From Dyadobacter flavalbus (GTDB taxonomy: Bacteria > Bacteroidota > Bacteroidia > Cytophagales > Spirosomataceae), in assembly GCF_006149045.1 (NCBI RefSeq), contig NZ_VBSN01000049.1:496001-560000 (forward strand): a stretch of DNA of 64,000 nt, read 5' to 3'. Positions within the stretch are counted from its first letter, which is position 1; every line of letters begins with the position of its first letter. This document shows, in pieces, positions 45,966 to 53,964 of this stretch. Below the pieces are notes generated by a model, which was not told the origin of the DNA, ran no database searches, and saw nothing but the letters and a program-made list of their open reading frames with translations. The position numbers and the translations under genes are program-made.

Positions 45966-47948
45966 ATGACGACCAAAATTCTACTGGCCGATGATGAAAC
46001 AGATCTGGAAGACTTATTCCGTCAGCAGTTTCGTCAACAAATTCAAGCAAAAACCTACGAATTTATTTTTGCCACGGACGGCCAGCAGGCTCTGGCCATT
46101 CTCGAGCAACATCCCGACATTGATGTGCTGCTGAGTGATATTAACATGCCCATTGTCGATGGCTTGACCTTGCTCACCAAAGTACCGCAAGTAAACCCCA
46201 GATTACGAACGGTTATTATCACCGCTTATGGCGACATGAGTAATATTCGTACCGCCATGAATGAGGGCGCCTTCGACTTTTTGACCAAGCCCATTAAGTT
46301 CTCTGACCTGAAAAAAACGCTGGAAAAAGCCATTCACTCCGCTGCACAACAACGTGAACTGGTTGAATTGAAAGTGATGGATGAGATGAAAACACGTTTT
46401 TTTGCCAACATCACCCATGAACTCCGCACCCCACTCTCGTTAATAGTTGCTCCCGTAGACAATCTGCTGGAAACGGCTGAGCTTCCACCCGCCCACCAAT
46501 ACCAGTTGGCTACTGTACAACGCAACGCTCGTCAATTACTGCGGTTATTCAATCAATTGCTGGATATCAACAAACTCGAAGCCCAACAGATGAAACTGGC
46601 CAACGAGGTAGGCGATTTGCCCGAATTCGTCCGTCAAATCGTTGAGCTGTTCCGCCCCTCAGCCAATATTAAACAACTGTCACTAAGTTATCAGACCGAT
46701 TTTCCAACCGGCAACTATGTTTTCGATGCCGATAAATGGGAGAAGATCCTGTACAATTTACTGGCAAACGCCATCAAATTTACCGAGGCCGGGGGAATTT
46801 GTGTAAGTCTATTTAAAACATCAGCAACGGCCCAGTTGCTGGTGAGTGATAGCGGTATTGGTATTGATGCTGAACAGCTGCCCCATATTTTCAACCGGTT
46901 TTATCAGGTCAATCAGTCATCCAGCCGAACCCCAATTGGTACCGGCATTGGCCTGGCACTGGTACACGAATTAGTCGTCCGACTGGGCGGTACTATTCGG
47001 GCCTACCAGCAGGAAACCGGTTCGGGTACCCACTTCCTGGTGGAGCTACCCATCCAATCAGCAGGCGCTGAAGGAGCTTCGTTCAACCTGAGCTCACTTC
47101 CCCAGCCCGATTTATTAGCAGCACCACCTATAACAGTCAGTTCTCACGCTGAATGGGTATCCGAACAGCCCGAAACGGCCCCTCTGCTCCTGATCGTCGA
47201 GGACAATTCTGAACTGCGGGAGTTTATGATGACTGAATTAATTACTACGTTTCGGATTCGGTCAGCCGCCAATGGGTATGATGGCTGGTTGATCGCCAAA
47301 GACGAAATGCCCGACCTCATCGTGACGGATCTTGTGATGCCCGTCCAGACCGGTCCGCACCTGGATGGCTACGCGCTAATTGAGCAACTCCGGCTTCATC
47401 CAGAAACCGATCATATTCCAGTTGTGCTGTTAACGGCAAGTCATGATCCGGCAAAGCGGCTGCACGGCTTACGGGCTGGCGTCGACGACTACCTGACCAA
47501 ACCGTTTAGTATGGGTGAGTTGCGGTTACGTCTACGTAACATTCTGAACCGGCAGGATAAACTGCGGGAAGCGTATCGCCGACAACTTTCTGAGCTCCAA
47601 GCTAATCAAAGATCCGAGCCAATGGAAACGGTTCAGGACCAGTTTCTAAATCAGCTGTATCAAATCCTGGAAAGCCGACTCGATGATTCGACGCTGAGTG
47701 TCGAATGGCTAGCCGACGAATTAGCCATGAGCCGTCGAAAGTTACACCGTAAGCTTCAGAGTTTGCTGCAATTATCTCCTCACGATGTGATGCGTCAATA
47801 TCGGCTACGGAAAGCTGTTGATCTACTGCGAGTAGGCTATAATGTATCGGAAACGGCGTATAAAGTAGGCTTTGAGTCTCCCTCCTATTTTACGAAGCTT
47901 TTCAAAGAGTTCTACCATCAGACGCCTACCGATTATACGCAGCATTAA
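45966..47948 (+). CDS. Hybrid two-component regulator REC-HisKA-HATPase-REC-AraC
   Basis: I take the ATG at 45966; an upstream TTG is unlikely. The 660-residue soluble protein has a receiver domain (residues about 1-120, phosphoacceptor in LLSDINMP), HisKA with phosphorylated His151 in NITHELRTP, a HATPase domain (NAIKFTEAGG, GTGIGLALVHELV), a second receiver (about residues 405-525, Asp455 in VTDLVMP) and an AraC-type helix-turn-helix (about residues 555-658). Unlike the hybrid systems of polysaccharide loci it lacks a periplasmic sensor, so its signal must come from the N-terminal receiver or a partner kinase, perhaps the TPR kinase at 50065. It is a candidate regulator of the 21-bp direct repeats. 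Confidence 0.93.
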   Translation: MTTKILLADDETDLEDLFRQQFRQQIQAKTYEFIFATDGQQALAILEQHPDIDVLLSDINMPIVDGLTLLTKVPQVNPRLRTVIITAYGDMSNIRTAMNEGAFDFLTKPIKFSDLKKTLEKAIHSAAQQRELVELKVMDEMKTRFFANITHELRTPLSLIVAPVDNLLETAELPPAHQYQLATVQRNARQLLRLFNQLLDINKLEAQQMKLANEVGDLPEFVRQIVELFRPSANIKQLSLSYQTDFPTGNYVFDADKWEKILYNLLANAIKFTEAGGICVSLFKTSATAQLLVSDSGIGIDAEQLPHIFNRFYQVNQSSSRTPIGTGIGLALVHELVVRLGGTIRAYQQETGSGTHFLVELPIQSAGAEGASFNLSSLPQPDLLAAPPITVSSHAEWVSEQPETAPLLLIVEDNSELREFMMTELITTFRIRSAANGYDGWLIAKDEMPDLIVTDLVMPVQTGPHLDGYALIEQLRLHPETDHIPVVLLTASHDPAKRLHGLRAGVDDYLTKPFSMGELRLRLRNILNRQDKLREAYRRQLSELQANQRSEPMETVQDQFLNQLYQILESRLDDSTLSVEWLADELAMSRRKLHRKLQSLLQLSPHDVMRQYRLRKAVDLLRVGYNVSETAYKVGFESPSYFTKLFKEFYHQTPTDYTQH

Positions 47949-48166
47949 TGGAAAATCTATTCTTTTCAAACAAAGCATGAACGACGTAATGGTTACAGCT
48001 AGTCCTCTTATAAAAACTGTCTTGTATTAATATTAAGTATCCATTACACTTGTCCACAAGAATCATAGTCTAGTTTCAAGCGTGACAGAAAGGCCAACTC
48101 CAAAATACGTGTCCCAACACATGGAAAACGGAGCCAAACAGGAAAATGTAACTTGTTAACTCCCGC

Positions 48167-48198
48167 TTGTCCTAAACGAGACAGGCTTTGTCCCAAAC
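48167..48198 (+). promoter_or_regulatory. Paired direct repeats 21 bp apart (operator c)
   Basis: TTGTCCTAAACGAG at 48167-48180 and TTGTCCCAAACGAG at 48188-48201: 14-mers with one difference, start to start 21 bp. The 11-bp core of the second ends at 48198. Confidence 0.75.
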
Positions 48199-48226
48199 GA
48201 GCTAGGTACGGCCAAAGCCACCAGGC

Positions 48227-48234
48227 TATCTTTG
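48227..48234 (+). promoter_or_regulatory. -7 promoter element
   Basis: TATCTTTG matches the Bacteroidota consensus TAnnTTTG exactly. It lies 28 bp after the second box of operator c and 33 bp before the ATG at 48268. Confidence 0.65.
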
Positions 48235-48267
48235 GTCTATTCGAACACCTATCCCCTTTCTAACGCC

Positions 48268-48408
48268 ATGAAACGCTCCGTAGACACAATCTTTACGCTG
48301 GTAGTAATCGCTTTCGTTGGGATCTTTTGCATTACCTTGTTGATATCTACATCACGCTTAATTAGAAGCGTAGAAATTCCTCAGATCGTACTTCCAACTG
48401 ACTTCTAG
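48268..48408 (+). CDS. 46-residue single-span membrane peptide
   Basis: The frame from the ATG at 48268 encodes MKRSVDTIFTL, a hydrophobic segment (VVIAFVGIFCITLLI, about residues 12-27) and a short polar tail ending TDF. It is the first gene after operator c and the -7 element and lies 60 bp before the DUF418 gene. No known family is recognised. It could be a small accessory subunit of the DUF418 protein or a leader peptide. Confidence 0.5.
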   Translation: MKRSVDTIFTLVVIAFVGIFCITLLISTSRLIRSVEIPQIVLPTDF

Positions 48409-48468
48409 CCTCCCGAATCAGTGTTCAATTCCAAGTCCAAATTTCCTTTCACCATAAACCTATTCTCT

Positions 48469-49836
48469 ATGAGCATGCCAGTAACTGAGGCTGCCCCAGC
48501 CAACATCACTGCACCACGTCCCGTAGCGCAAGCCGAACGTATCCAGATTATCGACATCCTGCGAGGTGTAGCCCTGCTGGGCATCCTGATGATGAACATT
48601 CCCGTGTTTTCTATGGCCGACCGATTTTCGGATACCTTCCGCAACGATCCGACCAACGTCAATTTCTGGGTCAGTGCTGTCATTACCGTGCTTTTTGAAG
48701 GTAAGATGCGAGCTTTGTTCTCCATGATCTTCGGAGTAGGTATCATCTTGTTTATCGCTCGGAAAGAGCAATCGGGTCAGGCAGTAACGGGCCTGTTTTT
48801 CCGGCGCATGGGCTGGCTGGTACTGTTCGGCCTGATTGATTCACACGTGCTGCTCTGGATGGGTGACATTCTATATTTCTATGGGATCATCGGGATGATT
48901 GCCTTCTGGTTCCGAAAAATCAAACCGGGCTATCTGGCGTTGGGCGTAATTCTGGTCGCCATCTTTGACAATGTGATGTATGTATCCTTTTATCAGGATA
49001 TGCGCAACAAACGGCTGGCTTACGTGGCTGTTGAACAGCAGCAGAAGCAGGGGCATAAACTGACGGCGGCCCAGGAGCAGACCGTTAAAGACTGGCAAGA
49101 CGTACAAAAATCGTTTTTACCCAACAAAGTCGAAGCTGCCGAGCATACCCGGCTCATGAAGTCGCCCGATTATTTGACAGTTGCTTCACGTTATCGAAAA
49201 GAGGTATGGGATTTTCAAACCAAATACCTGCTTCATGGAATCTGGGACCCGCTCGCGCTGATGTTACTGGGTATGGCGCTTTACAAATGGGGGTTCGTGA
49301 CAGGCCAATGGCCACGACGACGTTATATTCAAACCATGCTATTGGGCTACGGGCTGGGCCTGCCGCTGGTAATGTTTAGTTTTTATTACGGCTACAGTCG
49401 GCACATCACCGATTCAGAGGCCTTCATCCGGTATATGGAAAAGCATTCAATTATCTGGGCCAATCTGATTTATCCATTCCAGCGCATTCTGCTGGTGATG
49501 GCCCATGCCAGTTTAATAATTCTGATTATACAATCCCATAAGGGACAGGGGCTCCAGTATCGGCTGGGTGCAATCGGCCAGATGGCCTTTACCAACTACG
49601 TCATGCACACGGTAATCTGTACACTGGTATTCTACGGCTATGGCCTCAACCAATATGCCGAGTGGGAATTCTATCAACTGTATTTTCTGGTAGCTGCTAT
49701 CTGGGTTCTGCAATTGATTGTCAGCCCTATCTGGCTGCGTCACTTCCAGTTTGGGCCCCTCGAATGGGTATGGCGAAGCTTGACCTATTGGCAACGGCAG
49801 CCATTCCGCCGAACTATACCGGTTTCAAAGCTTTAA
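48469..49836 (+). CDS. DUF418 (YeiB-like) inner membrane protein
   Basis: I choose the ATG at 48469 over an in-frame GTG at 48421. The protein of about 455 residues opens with RIQIIDILRGVALLGILMMN, the family signature, and has about ten membrane helices. The DUF418 domain proper (residues about 270-435) ends in HFQFGPLEWVWRSLTYW, again a signature. The biochemical role of DUF418 proteins is not established; acyltransferase-like transport functions have been proposed for relatives. It follows the 46-residue peptide in what looks like one transcript under operator c. Confidence 0.9.
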   Translation: MSMPVTEAAPANITAPRPVAQAERIQIIDILRGVALLGILMMNIPVFSMADRFSDTFRNDPTNVNFWVSAVITVLFEGKMRALFSMIFGVGIILFIARKEQSGQAVTGLFFRRMGWLVLFGLIDSHVLLWMGDILYFYGIIGMIAFWFRKIKPGYLALGVILVAIFDNVMYVSFYQDMRNKRLAYVAVEQQQKQGHKLTAAQEQTVKDWQDVQKSFLPNKVEAAEHTRLMKSPDYLTVASRYRKEVWDFQTKYLLHGIWDPLALMLLGMALYKWGFVTGQWPRRRYIQTMLLGYGLGLPLVMFSFYYGYSRHITDSEAFIRYMEKHSIIWANLIYPFQRILLVMAHASLIILIIQSHKGQGLQYRLGAIGQMAFTNYVMHTVICTLVFYGYGLNQYAEWEFYQLYFLVAAIWVLQLIVSPIWLRHFQFGPLEWVWRSLTYWQRQPFRRTIPVSKL

Positions 49837-50064
49837 AATCAAGAAAGCCTGAGAATGGAATTTATATTATCCATCTCAGGCTTAACGCTCATCGCATGAA
49901 ATTGTTTCTACTCTTTATTTTTATGAATCGAATTCACCTGGTAGCCTGAGGGCAACCTATTTTCCGCCTTGACAATTTATCTCAACAAGGGAATCATTCT
50001 CAACTAACAAGTATTTATTTGCTTACATTTAATTCGTATCTTGGCTTTGCTATCTTTCACTGCC

Positions 50065-52623
50065 ATGCATCGATGTGTAGTAACTTGTTTGCTCTTTTGG
50101 TTCACTATTCAGGTGGTACTGGCCCAGTCTCAGCCAATTAACAGCACTTTGAAGGCTAGAATTGATAGTCTGCAGAGATTGCTGACCAAACCGTCTTCCT
50201 CTGATACGCTGAAAGTTATCCGATTACATGCACTTGCCCGACTATGCTTTGCTGATTTACAATTTAAGCGTGGACTACTGGCCACCAGACAAGCCCAAAT
50301 GCTTACCAAACAAGTACAATATGCCAATGGAGTGGGACTATATCAGCAAACATTAGCCGCCTTTACTTATACAACAAGTCTGTGGTATTATTACGAGTTC
50401 CAGTCGGGCATAGCTGCTGACAAGCATCAGCTGGCTCCACCCTTCAAATCTGGAATGAGTTTTAGTCTCGGTTATCCGCTTAGCCTAGATTATTCAGCCG
50501 TAAATCGACAGTTGGAGACGGCCTTAACTTACTTTACCGCGGAACAGGATGCCGAGATGATGGCCGTTATCCTATGTTTTATCAGTACAAACTATCGCTA
50601 TCTGCATAAAGTTGATGAAAGCTTAAAGTACTTAGACCGTTCCATCCAAGCTTTCCGGCAAGCCCATCAATTTGAAGCTTTTTATTACTTATTAGCCTAT
50701 AAAACCCGGCTGCTCCAAGGACCGAATCGGTTGCCAGAAGCCAAACGTTTAGAAGGTCTCGTCAACCAATTTATGACCAGGCACGCCAACAGCCGGCAAG
50801 CCGCCCTGATTGCCTATCAACTGAGCTGGTATTACGTAACCAGGAACCAACTAGTTCGCTCTTTTGAGGTATCCTTTAAGGCCAATGCTGTGTTGGAGCG
50901 CCAAGGTGAAGTGCATCTTCGCCCATTTATCCTTGAAAATTTAGGATATATATATACCACTCTGAAGGCACCTAAAAAAGCATTGGCTTACTATAAACAA
51001 GCAGCCTGGCTATTGGAAAAAACCAATAACCAGTCAAGGCTGGCCTGGATGTACAATAAAGTAGCGTTCACCTTAATCGAATTAAAACGCTTCGATGAGG
51101 CCAACGACTACATTATCAAAGCAAAACGTCTTGCAGATACCGGACTCGGGTCCTTGCAGCCCAAAGTAGATTTAGCAAAATATTATGACGCTACAGGACA
51201 GCGGTTGATGGGCCTGGGGCATTATCAGCAAGCGGTGCCTAACCTCTTAAAAGCACTCCAGATTGACCATACACCAGGTGGCAATGGTCTAGCGTTCTAT
51301 TTTAATTTTTATCTCGCCCAATGTTACCAAAAGCTGGGTAATTTCCCGGCTAGTATCAGCTACGGCCTGAAAAGCTATCAAAAAGCCATTGGCGATAGCA
51401 GTAGTGACGGCCGGGTAATCACGTTGAAATCAAGCCAACTTTTGGTTGAAAATTACCAGCGACAAGGGCAGCCTATGGCCGCTTATCCATATCTGAAAAC
51501 ATATTACTTGTTTCGCAAGGCAATGGACGACCAAAATGCGGCCAATCGCCTAGCGGAAATTGAAATTCAGACGATTATCCAGAAAGCTGAGCAGGACAAA
51601 GCTCGTTTAGAACAATCTCGTTTGTTGAAAGAGAAAGAAAACCTGCAGCAGCGCTGGTGGTTGTTTAGCAGTGCAGCGGCCCTCGTCTGCACACTGATTT
51701 TACTGAGCTTGCTTTACCGAAACAATCAGCACAAGCAGCGAGCCAACAGCTTATTAAACCAGCAAAAGCAGGAAATAGAGCGTCATCGATCCAAGGCGGA
51801 AAAAGCATTGCAGGACTTAAAAGTGACGCAAGACCAACTTATCCAAAAGGAAAAACTGGCTAACCTGGGCGAACTAACGGCAGGCATCGCTCACGAGATT
51901 CAAAATCCCTTAAACTTTGTTATTAATTACTCGGAAGTCAGTGCCGACCTGCTCAACGACCAAAAGCTGGCGTTAGTTAAAAGTGATTTTCAGGGAGCGC
52001 AATTGATAGCTGACGACTTAATACATACCCTGCACAAGATTCTTCATCACGGAAACCGGGCTAGTAGTATCGTTAATGGCATGCTGGAGCACAGTCGCCT
52101 AGATTCTGGAGAGAAGCGGCCGATTAATCTCAACGCTTTGGCCAATGAATGTTTCAAGCTGGCTTTTCACGGCCTGCGGGCTAAGGACACCGCCTTTAAT
52201 TGTCAATTGGTAACCGAATTAGACACTCACCTGGACCCGGTAACAGTAGATCCACAGGAAATTGGGCGGGTCCTGCTCAACCTTTATAACAATGCCTTCT
52301 ATGCAGTCCGAGCGCGTCAACAGCAATCCGACGCTACTTATCAACCGACAGTCATAGTTACCACCGCGAAGACCAAAGAAGGGGTTCAGATAAGCGTTAG
52401 TGATAATGGTATCGGAATGCCCGAAAGCGTTATGCAGAAAATATTCCAGCCTTTCTTCACCACCAAACCCAATGGGGAAGGCACAGGGTTAGGGTTGTCT
52501 TTGAGTTATGATATTGTTACTAAAGGGCATGGGGGCTTGCTGAGGGTGGAGAGCCAAATGGGCGTTGGGAGCGTCTTTACCATCCAGTTGCCCCAAGCAG
52601 ATCAATCGAATGTCTTGATTTGA
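50065..52623 (+). CDS. TPR-containing sensor histidine kinase
   Basis: The ATG at 50065 begins a signal peptide (MHRCVVTCLLFWFTIQVVLAQ). The 852-residue protein has a periplasmic half made of tetratricopeptide-like helices (about residues 90-500: AYYKQAAWLLEK, RLGYIYTTLK, AVPNLLKALQID). A membrane helix lies near residues 530-550, followed by a coiled coil, a HisKA-type box with His610 in AGIAHEIQNPLNF, and a HATPase domain ending in GTGLGLSLSYDIVTKGHGG. No receiver domain is attached. The hybrid regulator upstream begins with a free receiver, so the two may form a relay. The ATPase end resembles the decayed scraps at 45.4-45.8 kb. Confidence 0.92.
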   Translation: MHRCVVTCLLFWFTIQVVLAQSQPINSTLKARIDSLQRLLTKPSSSDTLKVIRLHALARLCFADLQFKRGLLATRQAQMLTKQVQYANGVGLYQQTLAAFTYTTSLWYYYEFQSGIAADKHQLAPPFKSGMSFSLGYPLSLDYSAVNRQLETALTYFTAEQDAEMMAVILCFISTNYRYLHKVDESLKYLDRSIQAFRQAHQFEAFYYLLAYKTRLLQGPNRLPEAKRLEGLVNQFMTRHANSRQAALIAYQLSWYYVTRNQLVRSFEVSFKANAVLERQGEVHLRPFILENLGYIYTTLKAPKKALAYYKQAAWLLEKTNNQSRLAWMYNKVAFTLIELKRFDEANDYIIKAKRLADTGLGSLQPKVDLAKYYDATGQRLMGLGHYQQAVPNLLKALQIDHTPGGNGLAFYFNFYLAQCYQKLGNFPASISYGLKSYQKAIGDSSSDGRVITLKSSQLLVENYQRQGQPMAAYPYLKTYYLFRKAMDDQNAANRLAEIEIQTIIQKAEQDKARLEQSRLLKEKENLQQRWWLFSSAAALVCTLILLSLLYRNNQHKQRANSLLNQQKQEIERHRSKAEKALQDLKVTQDQLIQKEKLANLGELTAGIAHEIQNPLNFVINYSEVSADLLNDQKLALVKSDFQGAQLIADDLIHTLHKILHHGNRASSIVNGMLEHSRLDSGEKRPINLNALANECFKLAFHGLRAKDTAFNCQLVTELDTHLDPVTVDPQEIGRVLLNLYNNAFYAVRARQQQSDATYQPTVIVTTAKTKEGVQISVSDNGIGMPESVMQKIFQPFFTTKPNGEGTGLGLSLSYDIVTKGHGGLLRVESQMGVGSVFTIQLPQADQSNVLI

Positions 52624-52844
52624 GGCAGAGTTCCTTAAGATGAAACGCCCCATGAGTTTACCACAGGAATTGGTTGTTGGAAATACTACATCAAAGATCC
52701 AGATTTGCTGCTAAACGAAATACTGAAATCTCACTCCTTTCTAACTTTTCTCCCATCTAGTTTAATGGTTATCTCCAAGCCAAAGGCTTCTACTTGCCAT
52801 ATAATGGTATTATGGAATAAAATACTACTTGGCAAATATTCAAG

Positions 52845-52892
52845 TGTAATACTCCCCAAAATTGAGACCATCGGTTAAGTTTATTAACCTAA
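52845..52892 (+). mobile_element. Solo IS3-type end, right boundary of the island
   Basis: About 48 bp starting TGTAATACTCCCCAAAATTG match the ends at 15458, 34544 and 34825. The orientation is opposite to the copy at 34825, so the two face outward from the 18-kb segment between them. The match stops after TTAACCTAA. Confidence 0.8.
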
Positions 52893-52906
52893 TATTGAGG
52901 GTCTCC

Positions 52907-53318
52907 CAAATTTTGGACAATCAAAGCTGGAAAATCGGACATTTATGAGGGTCTCCCAAATTCTGGACAATCAAAGCTGAAAAATCGGGCTTTTATTTTC
53001 TTCTTTTTTCACCCGCAACCCGACTTCATCCGGGGTTAGATTTCCCAGTGAACTGTGCGGCCGAAAGCTGTTATACTCTTGTCGCCAACTTTCAATTTTT
53101 TTCTGTGCATCTTCTAAGGACAAAAATCAATGAGCATTCAAACATTCATCCGCGCGGCGTCCGCTCTGAGGCTTCCATTAAATGATTCAATAAATGGATT
53201 ATCTGTTGGTTTTCCAGGCCTGGAAAAATCAAGTGTGACACCGTTATCATAACACCATTTATCTAGCACTTTGGAAATAAATTCTGCACCATTGTCGACC
53301 GCCAAGCGGCTATAATAC
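52907..53318 (-). pseudogene. IS3-family orfB transposase, C-terminal part, frameshifted, with a duplicated end
   Basis: On the - strand the frame reads LAVDNGAEFISKVLDKWCYD, GKPTDNPFIESFNGSLRAD, then after frame breaks [20 protein letters not shown] and a terminal SPIFQL stop at 52971. This is the catalytic D and E part of a DDE integrase. The IS end GGGTCTCCCAAATTNTGGAC occurs twice in tandem (about 52908 and 52950). The 5' part is lost to the next element at about 53320. Confidence 0.8.
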
Positions 53319-53366
53319 TCCCAAAAATCTGGACAGCTACTTAAATTTCTAATTTAGTAGTTGACT

Positions 53367-53690
53367 ATGAAAAAGGAACGTAGAAAATTCAGCGCGAGCT
53401 TTAAAGCCAAGGTGGCCATTGAAGCAATCAAAGAGGTTCAAACCGTCCAGGAACTGGCCTCTAAGTATGAGATTCATCCAACGCAGATAGCGGCCTGGAA
53501 GAGAGAGTTTCTGGAAAAGGCGGAGCTAGTGTTCAGTAAGGAATCTCCACCGACTGGGCATGACGCTGAAAATACAAAGGAGAAGGAATTATATTCCAAA
53601 ATCGGAGAGCTGCAAGTCCAAGTGGATTTTTTAAAAAAGGTAAATGCAATAGGTCGCCTTGCCGACTTTCATGTTACAACATACCTTTAA
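53367..53690 (+). pseudogene. IS3-family orfA, truncated 3' end
   Basis: The ATG at 53367 gives KKERRKFSASFKAKVAIEAI, ELASKYEIHPTQIAAWKREF and a zipper helix ending at VDFLKK (about 53640). The remaining codons (VNAIGRLADFHV) are foreign. No orfB follows. An IS end (TAATACTCCCAAAAATCTGG) lies at about 53316-53335. Confidence 0.75.
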
Positions 53691-53698
53691 ACAGATAC

Positions 53699-53920
53699 TC
53701 AGGTGTCTGTTTGACGAAGCACAATATGGATTTGGGTTTGTGTAAGTTTCATTGTTTTCACAAGTGATTTTTTAATAGTTAAGTTATCAAATTCATTCGA
53801 TTTTTTTATAATTATCGATTGTCCAGCTTTGTAGGGAATGTCAAGTTTGCTACTAATTGGAAATATATGATTTTCAACTTGAATAATTGTTTTTTGTTTA
53901 ATCAAAATATGTAATTTCAT
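53699..53920 (-). CDS. Small hypothetical protein (73 residues)
   Basis: The - strand frame starts MKLHILIKQKTIIQVENHIF and has a plausible soluble composition with alternating strands. I recognise no family. Placed between an IS scar and the ELWxxDGT gene, it may be genuine or a remnant. Confidence 0.35.
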   Translation of the reverse strand: MKLHILIKQKTIIQVENHIFPISSKLDIPYKAGQSIIIKKSNEFDNLTIKKSLVKTMKLTQTQIHIVLRQTDT

Positions 53921-53964
53921 AGAGTAAACATAACAATGACAACAACTTGATAATCTGAAACATT

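Larger units (their letters stand above)
47949..48267. other. 319-bp intergenic region carrying operator c and a promoter
   Basis: Apart from the direct repeats at 48167-48198 and the -7-like element at 48227-48234, I recognise nothing. There is no clear terminator after the hybrid regulator gene. Confidence 0.6.

Noticed and set aside
49977-50007. Possible fourth operator upstream of the TPR kinase (TTATCTCAAC and TTCTCAAC)
   Set aside because: The boxes are 18 bp apart, not 21, and the second matches poorly; the -7-like TATCTTGG at 50036 also deviates. Not strong enough to list.
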